Shown here piece after piece: positions 47,350 through 54,952 of a stretch of 64,000 nt of DNA. The notes beneath the pieces are model-generated. The model saw only the letters and a program-made list of their open reading frames with translations, made no database searches and was not told where the DNA came from. The first letter of the stretch is position 1; every line of letters begins with the position of its first letter. The stretch comes from a bacterium D16-51 (GTDB lineage: Bacteria > Bacillota > Clostridia > Lachnospirales > Lachnospiraceae), in NCBI GenBank assembly GCA_003612285.1, contig RAYE01000005.1, forward strand, positions 62,001-126,000. Reading direction: 5' to 3'. The position numbers were made by a program, and so were the translations under genes.

Positions 47350-48090
47350 CTATTCTGTCATATTTTTGTATATACTGGCAACCTCATGGACCGGCCCTTT
47401 TGCAACCAGCCGGCCGCTGTCCAGGATAATTGCTTTATTACAAAGCCGCTGAACCTGTTCCAGGGAATGTGAAACAAAAAGTACAGTAACCCCCTGGTCA
47501 AACATACTCATAATTTTGTTTTCGCTTTTTTTCCTAAACTTCTTATCCCCAACAGATAATACTTCATCCAGTATTAAGATATCAGGTTCTACAACAGTTG
47601 CTATCGAAAAACCAAGCCTTGCCTTCATTCCTGAAGAATAGTTTTTTATCGGCACTTCAATAAACTCACCGAGTCCTGAAAAATCCACAATTTCATCAAA
47701 TTTTTCATCCAGGAACTCTTTACTGTAACCAAGGACGGCTCCATAAAGATATATATTTTCCCGCCCGGTATATTCTTTGCTAAAACCTGCCCCAAGCTCC
47801 AGAAGCGGTGCAATCACCCCCCTTGTCTGAACCGTCCCTGTCGTTGGCTTTAAGACACCGGAAACCATTTTTAAAAGCGTACTTTTCCCGGAACCATTCA
47901 TCCCAAGTACTCCAAGCCGCTCCCCTTTCCTTATTTTAAAATTAATTTCCTTTAATGCCCAGAACTCATTATATTTTAAATCCCTTTTTAAGAATTTAAT
48001 TGCATATTCCTTTAAATTATCCACCCTTTCATGGTTCAGCCGAAAGCGCATGCCCACATCATTAACATGAACTGCCACGTTCTTTTCCAT
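47350..48090 (-). CDS. Polysaccharide/teichoic acid ABC exporter ATPase (TagH/Wzt-like)
   Basis: A 246-residue ATPase with Walker A GMNGSGKSTLLKMVSG, a Q-loop region, signature NYSSGMKARLGF, Walker B PDILILDEVLSVGD and a switch His (FVSHS). The N-terminal VGMRFRLNHERVDNLKEYAIK stretch is typical of the TagH/Wzt subfamily. No C-terminal substrate-binding domain is attached, unlike Bacillus TagH. The ATG at 48090 has GGAGG 6 nt upstream. It pairs with the permease next to it. Confidence 0.92.
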   Translation of the reverse strand: MEKNVAVHVNDVGMRFRLNHERVDNLKEYAIKFLKRDLKYNEFWALKEINFKIRKGERLGVLGMNGSGKSTLLKMVSGVLKPTTGTVQTRGVIAPLLELGAGFSKEYTGRENIYLYGAVLGYSKEFLDEKFDEIVDFSGLGEFIEVPIKNYSSGMKARLGFSIATVVEPDILILDEVLSVGDKKFRKKSENKIMSMFDQGVTVLFVSHSLEQVQRLCNKAIILDSGRLVAKGPVHEVASIYKNMTE

Positions 48091-48173
48091 CCCAGACCTC
48101 CATCCTGCAGGCATCAGCAGCAAAAACATCCCCATCCTAAAATATACGGATAACTCTTTTCCTGAATGCCTGT

Positions 48174-48959
48174 CTATACATATAAAATAAACTTATCCTG
48201 CTGCCTGATAAATAAAACTATGCCAAACACAAACGTAACAAGGGCAATCGCCCCGGAAACCATACAATAATTGACGTCTACCCCCGTACCATATAATATC
48301 GTGTTACGGAAATTTGCAATACACATATAAACAGGGTTTACATCAAACACCCATCCATTCCCGGTATCAATAATCCTGTCTGCCTGGTAAAATATAGCGG
48401 ACGCATAATGCAGGAGAAAGACGACAACAGACCATATATATTCAATATCCCGGAAAAACACATTAAACGTTGACAAAATCATACTGCATCCAAACGTAAA
48501 AATGAATAAAATGAAAAGCGGTATGACTGCCTGAAAAATATAAAATGTTGGCTGTACCTTCAGTACGATACCTACGCCGACAAGTACAATAAGCGAAATC
48601 AAAAAGGTAATAAAATCTGATAAAACGGAAGATATGACATAAATATATTTCGGCACATATACCTTTTTAATCATAGAGGCATTTCCGCTGACAGCCTTTA
48701 ACCCTCCCTTTGTGCCGGCAGAAAAGAAAGAAAAAAGCAAACGCCCGCACAGCACATAAATCGGAAACTGACGGTCATCACGGCCAAAAAATTTCCCAAA
48801 GACCAATGTCAGCACCATCATCGTAAGAAGCGGTTCAATCAGCGTCCATAAAATTCCAAGATAAGAACGGCGGTATTTTAATTTTATATTCTTCTTTACC
48901 AGCTCAAACAATAAATACTTATAACGAAAAAAATTCTTCTGATATCTAATCAAATCCAT
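48174..48959 (-). CDS. Polysaccharide/teichoic acid ABC exporter permease (TagG/Wzm-like)
   Basis: A 261-residue ABC-2 permease with six membrane segments and the family motif KLKYRRSYLGILWTLIEPLL, then FSAGTKGGLKAVSGNASMIKKVYVPKYIY. It exports undecaprenyl-linked glycans or teichoic acids. The ATG at 48959 (MDLIRYQ) has GGTGA about 4 nt upstream; an ATG at 48986 is less supported. It is the first gene of the envelope operon. Confidence 0.92.
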   Translation of the reverse strand: MDLIRYQKNFFRYKYLLFELVKKNIKLKYRRSYLGILWTLIEPLLTMMVLTLVFGKFFGRDDRQFPIYVLCGRLLFSFFSAGTKGGLKAVSGNASMIKKVYVPKYIYVISSVLSDFITFLISLIVLVGVGIVLKVQPTFYIFQAVIPLFILFIFTFGCSMILSTFNVFFRDIEYIWSVVVFLLHYASAIFYQADRIIDTGNGWVFDVNPVYMCIANFRNTILYGTGVDVNYCMVSGAIALVTFVFGIVLFIRQQDKFILYV

Positions 48960-49081
48960 ATTTTCACCATATTTCCCAAAATACATCCTGTGAACAGTAA
49001 CATCCCCCGCTGCCGCCTTCTGCTGTACTATGCTGCAAAATCCGCCCCATGAGGCTCAAACACGCTTTTGGCATGGATAAC

Positions 49082-49109
49082 ATTATAACATACCAAAGTA
49101 AAAAGTCAA
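49082..49109 (-). promoter_or_regulatory. Promoter of the envelope operon
   Basis: Minus strand: -35 TTGACT (49104-49109), 16-bp spacer, extended -10 TGT-TATAAT (49082-49087, perfect). The leader to the permease ATG is about 115 nt. It is divergent from the promoter at 49132-49160, only 23 bp away. Confidence 0.8.
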
Positions 49110-49131
49110 ATAGAGGTTCTTGAAATTTATA

Positions 49132-49160
49132 TTGAATCCCGTATAAAAATACGGTATACT
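49132..49160 (+). promoter_or_regulatory. Promoter with palindrome in the spacer, for 49208 and the SleC-like gene
   Basis: TTGAAT (49132-49137), 17-bp spacer, TATACT (49155-49160). The spacer contains the inverted repeat CCGTAT-N4-ATACGG (49139-49154), an operator-like position. The same stretch also reads TGAATC-16-TATACTA, resembling the forespore sigma-G pattern (TGAATA...CATACTA), which would suit a spore gene. I cannot decide between the two from sequence. Confidence 0.65.
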
Positions 49161-49207
49161 AAATAGAAAGAAAAGAATCTTTCAGAACAGGGAAGGAGGA
49201 AAACGAC

Positions 49208-49645
49208 ATGAGCGAGCCTTTTGTATCAAATGTCATTTCCCAAAAATACGATACAGCACTTGACTTTCATGTGACAATGTACGATAACTTACCATATGAG
49301 CGTGATTCCGACTACTGTAACATAGAAAAATTAGCGCTTGTCAGCGGACATGTCATCAAATTCTATCTTTATTACTATAACCAGCCGGATACCTTTACGA
49401 TAGATAATAAAGATGACAGGATTGAAGAAATCCTTGCAAAGGCAAAAACAGCCAGTGCAGGCAAACGCCCTTCCAGGATGGCTTCTGCAGTTGCATCTTC
49501 TGAAAAAGCCGATGTTACGCCGGAACAGATCCAGACATTGCTGGATGACAGGGATGATATGCCTTTTGAGGATGAATTTGAAGAAGACAGCACAGATGCA
49601 CCAACCGATGCAGTAAATGCATTTGCTGATGTGGAGGATTGGTAA
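49208..49645 (+). CDS. Unknown protein upstream of the SleC-like gene
   Basis: A 145-residue protein with AAGGAGG 8 nt before the ATG. It has a soluble N-terminal part with aromatic-rich strands (HVIKFYLYYYNQPDTF), a basic hinge (AGKRPSRM) and a strongly acidic C-terminus. No signal peptide or membrane segment is seen. It is 87 nt upstream of the SleC-like fragment and shares its promoter, so a spore-related role is possible. I do not recognise the family. Confidence 0.75.
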   Translation: MSEPFVSNVISQKYDTALDFHVTMYDNLPYERDSDYCNIEKLALVSGHVIKFYLYYYNQPDTFTIDNKDDRIEEILAKAKTASAGKRPSRMASAVASSEKADVTPEQIQTLLDDRDDMPFEDEFEEDSTDAPTDAVNAFADVEDW

Positions 49646-49732
49646 CTGCAGCGGCAGCCTGCAGCAGGAACCTCCTGCCATGCTTCTGCATAGAATAGTA
49701 AAAGAATTTATTTTTTTATAGGAAGGAATTCT

Positions 49733-50305
49733 ATGACTTCATTGCAAGCAGCACAGGATACGCCTGATACCGGTTATTTCCGGGCAAATGTTACCGCCCA
49801 GGGTTCCGCCCGCCCCATCAGCGGGGCAAAAGTTACTATCAGCGATATTAATAATCCAGAAAATATCATAGAGGAACTGACGACAAATGAAGACGGCCAG
49901 ACAGAGACAGTTACCCTGCAGACGCCGCCGCTAGAATACAGCATGGTACCAGAATCCAGCCAGCCATATTCTGTATATAATGTCCAGATTGAGGCAGATG
50001 GATATGAGCCGCAGGAAATTTCCGGCGCTGAAATCCTGTCAGGGCAGACAGCCCTGCAAAATGCAGAACTGCTGCCATTAGAACTGACAGAACCTGACAC
50101 CGAAGAACTTTTTGTGATTCCTCCTCATACCCTGTATGGAGAATACCCTCCTAAAATTCCAGAGGATGAAGTCAAAGATGTTACACAAACAGGTGAAATT
50201 GTACTTAGCCGTGTTGTAATCCCAGAATTTGTTATTGTGCATGACGGGCCTCCAAATGACTCTTCTGCCAAGAATTATTATGTCAGGTACAAAGATTATA
50301 CTTGA
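49733..50305 (+). CDS. 5' part of an interrupted SleC-like spore cortex-lytic protein
   Basis: A 190-residue reading frame with a strong ribosome site. Residues about 14-95 look like a carboxypeptidase-regulatory/prealbumin-type beta domain (ISGAKVTISD; YSVYNVQIEADGYEP). The end, VIPEFVIVHDGPPNDSSAKN then YYVRYKDY, resembles the region just before the SpoIID/LytB-like domain in SleC-type cortex-lytic proteins, where the known sequence continues with an IKNVASSE-like stretch. Here the frame switches to ACT TGA at 50300-50305, where the integrase end of a mobile element begins. I infer insertion within the gene; the 3' part should lie beyond the far end of the element. Confidence 0.65.
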   Translation: MTSLQAAQDTPDTGYFRANVTAQGSARPISGAKVTISDINNPENIIEELTTNEDGQTETVTLQTPPLEYSMVPESSQPYSVYNVQIEADGYEPQEISGAEILSGQTALQNAELLPLELTEPDTEELFVIPPHTLYGEYPPKIPEDEVKDVTQTGEIVLSRVVIPEFVIVHDGPPNDSSAKNYYVRYKDYT

Positions 50306-50330
50306 CATAAAGCCGTTTTCCCCTTATTTT

Positions 50331-50348
50331 ATGGGCTTTCATGCCCAT
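50331..50348. repeat. Inverted repeat near the attachment junction
   Basis: ATGGGC (50331-50336) and GCCCAT (50343-50348) form a perfect 6-bp stem with a 6-nt loop, between the host/element junction (about 50300) and the integrase stop. No T-run follows on the minus strand. It may be part of the attP structure or a weak terminator of int. Confidence 0.5.
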
Positions 50349-50357
50349 TTGCGGGGG

Positions 50358-50381
50358 TTACTGCACCATTTACTACACCAT
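50358..50381. repeat. Tandem 12-bp repeats, probable integrase arm-type sites
   Basis: TTACTGCACCAT (50358-50369) is followed immediately by TTACTACACCAT (50370-50381), one mismatch in twelve. They lie about 60 bp from the apparent crossover and next to int, which is where the N-terminal arm-binding domain of such integrases binds. Confidence 0.6.
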
Positions 50382-50385
50382 TGTT

Positions 50386-51501
50386 TTACAAACCTGATGA
50401 TAATACGTGCTGGATACGCTCTAATTCTTTGAGTTTTTCATCCTCCGTCGTATGTACATATTTATTCATCGTCATAGCTAAAGTGGAATGCCCTAATATT
50501 GTCTGTAACGTCTTAGGCTTCATCCCAGCTTCGATGCATCTCGTAGCAAACGTATGTCGCAATGAATGCATTGAAATCGGCTCTATTCCATTCTTTTTGC
50601 AAATATAAGCCAAAGTTCTGGAATAATTCTGGTTTGACACAATTTTCCCGTCACTGCCTGTAAACACATACCTGGAATTCTCAATATCTATTGTTTTCGT
50701 CTTCTGCTCCTTCAGAATCTTTAAAGCCTCCTGTGTCAATGGAACATCCCTGATAGAACTTTTTGTCTTCGGAGGATTAACAACGAGCCGGCCATCAGAA
50801 GAAATTACCGTTGCTGTTTTATTTATACTCACTTTCCTGCCATTGAAATCCACATCATCCCATGTCAAAGCTATCATTTCCCCGCATCTCAACCCGGTAT
50901 TCAGCACAAAAAGATATTGATTTTTAAAGCTATAATCATCCAAACAGGATATAAGCTTACTTTGCTCCCGGACCGTCAGCACTCTTGCAGCATGTTCTTC
51001 CGTCCCGCCTACAACTTTAACTTTCCGGGTGACCGGGTTGGAATTTATGATTTCATTATCCAGGGCATAATCAAACAATATTTTCATCAGGGAACGCGTC
51101 TGAGACAATGTTGATTTGGAAAACTTCCCTTTCAATGAAAGCATTACATTCTGGCAATGAATTGTTTTAATCTCTGTCACAAGCATATGTCCGATGATTG
51201 GTTTTATATCATGCTCATACCTTCTTTTCCTTACTTTAAGCGTATTATACCTAAAATTATCCTTATTCATTTCATACCATAGTTCAAACCACGCATCTAA
51301 CGACAAGTTGCTGATATCCCGTATGTTGGAATGCTCATCCTGATATGTGGCATCTGCAATCCACTGCCTGCATTCCTGCAGCTTCTTAAAATACTTTTGC
51401 CGGCGCTTTCCATCCTTATCAACAAATCTTCCGAAATAGAGCCCATCTTTCCTTTGGCTGATGCCGATGCCAAGTTCTCTGCCTTTTATGTCCTTTCCCA
51501 T
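50386..51501 (-). CDS. int: Site-specific tyrosine recombinase (integrase)
   Basis: A 371-residue integrase. The N-terminal arm-binding AP2-like domain (about 12-50, SQRKDGLYFGRFVDKDGKRR) is followed by a core-binding SAM-like domain (about 65-160) and the catalytic domain with R205 (TGLRCGEM), K245-247, H312-x-x-R315 (HSLRHTFATR), H338 and Tyr348 (MNKYVH). The full catalytic set is present. It lies at the extreme left end of the element, pointing out to the junction, with xis upstream. AAAGGGG precedes the ATG. Confidence 0.95.
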   Translation of the reverse strand: MGKDIKGRELGIGISQRKDGLYFGRFVDKDGKRRQKYFKKLQECRQWIADATYQDEHSNIRDISNLSLDAWFELWYEMNKDNFRYNTLKVRKRRYEHDIKPIIGHMLVTEIKTIHCQNVMLSLKGKFSKSTLSQTRSLMKILFDYALDNEIINSNPVTRKVKVVGGTEEHAARVLTVREQSKLISCLDDYSFKNQYLFVLNTGLRCGEMIALTWDDVDFNGRKVSINKTATVISSDGRLVVNPPKTKSSIRDVPLTQEALKILKEQKTKTIDIENSRYVFTGSDGKIVSNQNYSRTLAYICKKNGIEPISMHSLRHTFATRCIEAGMKPKTLQTILGHSTLAMTMNKYVHTTEDEKLKELERIQHVLSSGL

Positions 51502-51518
51502 TATTATTGCCCCTTTCT

Positions 51519-51566
51519 AAAAAAGAAGCCCTAATACAGTAATGCTATATTACTATAAAAAGGCTT
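51519..51566 (-). terminator. Terminator/attenuator-like hairpin between xis and int
   Basis: Minus strand: AAGCC...GGCTT (outer, 51526-51566) encloses AGTAAT/ATTACT (51538-51554), followed by TC and six T (51519-51524). It would reduce read-through from xis and early genes into int, so integrase level could be set separately. The outer stem is only five pairs with large internal loops. Confidence 0.5.
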
Positions 51567-51584
51567 AAAATACAATATAACGCA

Positions 51585-51788
51585 TTATATCTCAATATTT
51601 TTCTCAATAAATTCCTCAAATTGTTTTCTCTTTATTAAACGTTTCTTTCCTATGTATATAACAAAACTGCACATCGGGTTTTTCATTAGTTCATCCAATT
51701 TATTAATCCCTATATTACTGTATGCTGCAGCCTCCTCTTTAGTGATTGTTACTTTCTCCCAAACGGGAATCTCTATGCTTTTTTTCAA
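51585..51788 (-). CDS. xis: Tn916-type excisionase
   Basis: About 67 residues, MKKSIEIPVWEKVTITKEEA, helix-turn-helix with a winged part (GKKRLIKRKQFEEFI). It resembles the Tn916 Xis pattern of IPxWExxTxTxEEA and IKRKQFE. Xis bends DNA at the element ends and promotes excision with Int. I favour the TTG at 51788, with GAGG 8 nt upstream; a GTG at 51797 lies inside that ribosome site. Confidence 0.88.
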   Translation of the reverse strand: MKKSIEIPVWEKVTITKEEAAAYSNIGINKLDELMKNPMCSFVIYIGKKRLIKRKQFEEFIEKNIEI

Positions 51789-51863
51789 AGAAACCACCTC
51801 GTCATATCAATACTTTCCTGTTTACATAATTGTATATGTTTCTTATTCTTTAAATATTTCCAT

Positions 51864-51900
51864 AATTTGTGCCAGCTATATGCAATATCTGCCACAAATT
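51864..51900. repeat. Imperfect 12-bp inverted repeat upstream of xis
   Basis: AATTTGTGCCAG (51864-51875) and CTGCCACAAATT (51889-51900) match in 11 of 12 positions as an inverted repeat with a 13-nt gap. It overlaps the stop of the upstream gene and lies about 75 nt before xis. It is not followed by a T-run, so an operator or processing site is more likely than a terminator. Confidence 0.5.
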
Positions 51901-52138
51901 ATCTTTCAATAACATCAGACCTGCGCTGCACTTCATGAATCAGCTCCAGACACATCTTTCTGGCAAAAGGCTCAAATAAAGTATTACCCTTATACTTTCG
52001 CCACAGCACACGGCACTCATCACACAAACCATTCCAAAATGCATTTGCTTCCTGTCCTCTATCTTCCTTTGCTGGCAGATTCCAATACTTCCGCAGTATC
52101 TTCCACCAAGTTTGGAAAAATTCTAACTCGTCCTGCAA
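51899..52138 (-). CDS. Small element-encoded protein, unknown
   Basis: A 79-residue protein rich in Trp and charged residues (EFFQTWWKILRKYW; ARKMCLELIHEVQRR), predicted helical, with start TTG and GGAG 9 nt upstream. It follows the primase-helicase gene closely. No recognised family; probably a replication or control accessory. Confidence 0.65.
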   Translation of the reverse strand: MQDELEFFQTWWKILRKYWNLPAKEDRGQEANAFWNGLCDECRVLWRKYKGNTLFEPFARKMCLELIHEVQRRSDVIER

Positions 52139-52155
52139 AATATCACACTCCTTTT

Positions 52156-54006
52156 CTATTCATCCATCGTAAACGGACTTTCCATATCATCTGTCAAATC
52201 AATAAACCCATCAATGGTCTGCTGTTGTATTTCTTTTGGTTTCCAACCAACATCATAATCAAAATCCGGCTTGCTTCTATCTATTATCCTGCGTGACTTC
52301 TGATTGTACCACATATCAATCCCATCTTTCTTTGTCAGCCTGCCAAACCAACGATTTTTACTGATAGAAAGAAAATTATGATCCTCTGTATTTTCATCTC
52401 TTCTGAACGTCATAACAACATCTGCAGCATTGGTAATATCTCCTGAACCGCTGACAGCATCATTTTCATCCTTTGTAAAACTATTTTTTCTTGGATGCGC
52501 TACCAATATGATAACTACGTCATGCCGCTTGGCAATCCTGCTTAATTTCTTAACAAATTTACTCTGACAGCGGTATTCGTCCTTTTCCATATCTACATCC
52601 AGAGCAGTCATAAGGTTATCCACCACAACCAAATCTATGCCATATTGCATAATAGAATTTTCTATTGTGGTAACCAAATCTGTCAATTCATCATCATCTA
52701 CCACATTATTATCAAAAATATAGAATTTACGTCGGTACCAATCATCTATAAGGTCTTGGTTACTATTTGTAATAAACCTCCTTAGCCCGCCACCATCCCT
52801 GTCAGGCTGCTCAACAATATTATCCGGACCCGCAATCTGAAAATCAATCCATGACTTGTACTGCCATTCAGGCAGCTCACCAGAATATGCAAAAATTTTC
52901 TTCCCCTGCTGCAAGGCTGCAACACATATCTCATTGGCAACGGTAGATTTCCCCTGCCCACGCTTCCCCGTAAGAATAATTAACTGCCCACCGTAGAAAT
53001 AACCGCCCAGGTAGGAATCCAGCAAGCCAAACCCTGTTTTAAATTTTGGAATATCTTTTAAATCCCTGCGCTTAACATCTGCCAATTCCTTAACCTGTTT
53101 TACCGGCTGCTCAATTGCATTCTCTATAGCCTTCTTAACTGCCCCTTTTCCGTATCTCAGAAGAATGTCGTTTGCATCCTTGCAGTCTTTGTAATCCTCA
53201 ATTTGTACATGCCTTACTTTACCTGGAAACCGTTTTGTCAAATCATCCAAAAGAGTAATCTGTCCATGCTCCAAATCTCCAAATACAATTAATTCTTCAA
53301 ACTGGCACCACCAATCCCAGCAAAAAGGAATCCATGTAAATCCATTCTTCCCCCCTGGTACGCTTACAGCATTCTCAACTCCAGCTTCAACACAGGACAA
53401 TGAATCAATCTGTCCCTCTGTAATAACAAGTCTCTTATTTTTCATATTACACTGCTTCATCCCAAATAAAATCGGTTTGCAGCCTTTTTCAAACCATTCC
53501 TTATTGCCCTCACCATTATATTCAGAATTGCGGTATTTAATATTGACCAGATTACCCTTTTCATCAAAAAAAGGAAAAACTATCACATTCTCCTGCCTAT
53601 TGTGTATTGTAATTTCATACCGCTCTACCACCTCCTTAGATATCCCCCTGCCTGCCAGCCATTCAACAGCCTTTGGCTGTGGCTTAATTGCTTCAACTGG
53701 TTTTTTAAAACGCCGGTATGAAGTCTTATGCATATAATATTCGTCCACATCCCGCGACAAATGAAAATCAAAATCCCTTGCCAGCGTGATAATATTGCCA
53801 GAAACAGAACAGCTTGACCGCAAGCACTTGAATTGCCCTGTATGCAAATTGATAGAAAATGTACCTTTATCTTTACCGTTTTTGCCGCCTTTGCAATATG
53901 GGCACCAGTAAAATTGCAGCTCTTCTCCCCTTGTTTTTACCTGGATATGAACATGCCTTGCAAAATTGTAGGCATCTTCTTCCCTGAACTCATATAATTT
54001 CCCCAT
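52156..54006 (-). CDS. Phage-type DNA primase-helicase (T7 gp4/Twinkle-like)
   Basis: A 616-residue bifunctional protein. It has a zinc-binding domain (C35, C38, C61, C66), a TOPRIM primase domain (LVITEGQIDSLSCVEAG with E197, and VFGDLEHG), and a RecA-like DnaB-type helicase with Walker A LTGKRGQGKST (about 345-355), Walker B VVVDNLMTAL and ILVAHPRKNS. It would prime and unwind element DNA. Start has GAGG about 8 nt upstream. It ends in TAG. Confidence 0.93.
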   Translation of the reverse strand: MGKLYEFREEDAYNFARHVHIQVKTRGEELQFYWCPYCKGGKNGKDKGTFSINLHTGQFKCLRSSCSVSGNIITLARDFDFHLSRDVDEYYMHKTSYRRFKKPVEAIKPQPKAVEWLAGRGISKEVVERYEITIHNRQENVIVFPFFDEKGNLVNIKYRNSEYNGEGNKEWFEKGCKPILFGMKQCNMKNKRLVITEGQIDSLSCVEAGVENAVSVPGGKNGFTWIPFCWDWWCQFEELIVFGDLEHGQITLLDDLTKRFPGKVRHVQIEDYKDCKDANDILLRYGKGAVKKAIENAIEQPVKQVKELADVKRRDLKDIPKFKTGFGLLDSYLGGYFYGGQLIILTGKRGQGKSTVANEICVAALQQGKKIFAYSGELPEWQYKSWIDFQIAGPDNIVEQPDRDGGGLRRFITNSNQDLIDDWYRRKFYIFDNNVVDDDELTDLVTTIENSIMQYGIDLVVVDNLMTALDVDMEKDEYRCQSKFVKKLSRIAKRHDVVIILVAHPRKNSFTKDENDAVSGSGDITNAADVVMTFRRDENTEDHNFLSISKNRWFGRLTKKDGIDMWYNQKSRRIIDRSKPDFDYDVGWKPKEIQQQTIDGFIDLTDDMESPFTMDE

Positions 54007-54009
54007 ACA

Positions 54010-54711
54010 TTAATCCTCTTTATCCCACAAATTTATCCCTGGCTCATCATCTTCCTGTCCCATTAATTCCGGCTCTAATGCATTCTCCTTAACTTCATAA
54101 TCCGTATAAATCCCTTTATGCAGCCATGTGTCAGGACAATTTATATATTTTAGCTCCGTATCCTGCTTGTCCCTGGCATATGCTTTCGCTGATGAAATCA
54201 GCATATCCTCTGAAATTCCCTGCATAATCAGCATAGCATATTCCTGTTCAGCCAATGCCCTATGCTCTTTCCGTGGATATGCCTCCCAGAATTCATCAAA
54301 TTTTTGTACCCCATTTTCTGCTGGAGCTGATATAATCGGTTCCGGCAACTTATCCCCCTTGGAATCCAACGTATAAAGATTGTCACAAATTTTCAACTTT
54401 TTGTACTCAGATTGATAAACAGTAGGCCTATACCTGTCCTTGCGGATGGTATTGCATATTCGCCAATGCGCCACAACTACCAAACTATTTTCCATCTGAA
54501 GCAAATACCCGCTACTAAACAAAACCAGATAGTCTTGCTCTGACGCATCTACTAACCTGCGAATGCGATTCGCATTATTTACAAAACCATCATCATCGGC
54601 CTCCATGCAGATATGAAGGTACAATCCCTGTGCTGACAATGGCAAATCTAAAAACTTATCACTCTCCACTATTTCTCTGGAGAACATTCTTTTTTCTGCC
54701 GTTCCACCCAC
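54010..54711 (-). CDS. Replisome organizer/DnaD-like phage replication protein
   Basis: A 233-residue protein. The N-terminal part is winged-helix-like (FSREIVESDKFLDLPLSAQG; RLVDASEQDYLVLFSSGYL), as in phage replication initiators; then FDEFWEAYPRKEHRALAEQE and NCPDTWLHKG, common in the C-terminal part of such proteins. It lies 3 nt before the primase-helicase, consistent with a loader/initiator role. Start is GTG, with GGAGG overlapping it, so the exact start is uncertain; an ATG at 54687 is possible. Confidence 0.75.
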   Translation of the reverse strand: MGGTAEKRMFSREIVESDKFLDLPLSAQGLYLHICMEADDDGFVNNANRIRRLVDASEQDYLVLFSSGYLLQMENSLVVVAHWRICNTIRKDRYRPTVYQSEYKKLKICDNLYTLDSKGDKLPEPIISAPAENGVQKFDEFWEAYPRKEHRALAEQEYAMLIMQGISEDMLISSAKAYARDKQDTELKYINCPDTWLHKGIYTDYEVKENALEPELMGQEDDEPGINLWDKED

Positions 54712-54799
54712 CTCCTTTTGATAACCAATATCATTTTATACTTCCTGAAACTTATAATTTTCATCATATCAAGTGGTTGGCATCCATTTACTTATGATG

Positions 54800-54952
54800 C
54801 TACACCTGCCCTAAATATGGTTCCGGCAGCATCTTCCATGCAATGACTTTAAATGGTTTATACAGCTTCTCATAATCATCATCCAGCGCACTTTTAAAAT
54901 TACAATCTCCTGAAGGCGTTGTCATAAGCCAACTAATGTTATTTGTTATCAT
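54800..54952 (-). CDS. Small protein, 50 residues, unknown
   Basis: The ATG at 54952 overlaps the previous stop (ATGA) and GGAG lies about 8 nt upstream, good signs of coupled translation. The protein begins MITNNISWLM and ends LPEPYLGQV, mixed charge, no membrane segment. Between it and the next gene (54712-54799) I see nothing else. Confidence 0.55.
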   Translation of the reverse strand: MITNNISWLMTTPSGDCNFKSALDDDYEKLYKPFKVIAWKMLPEPYLGQV

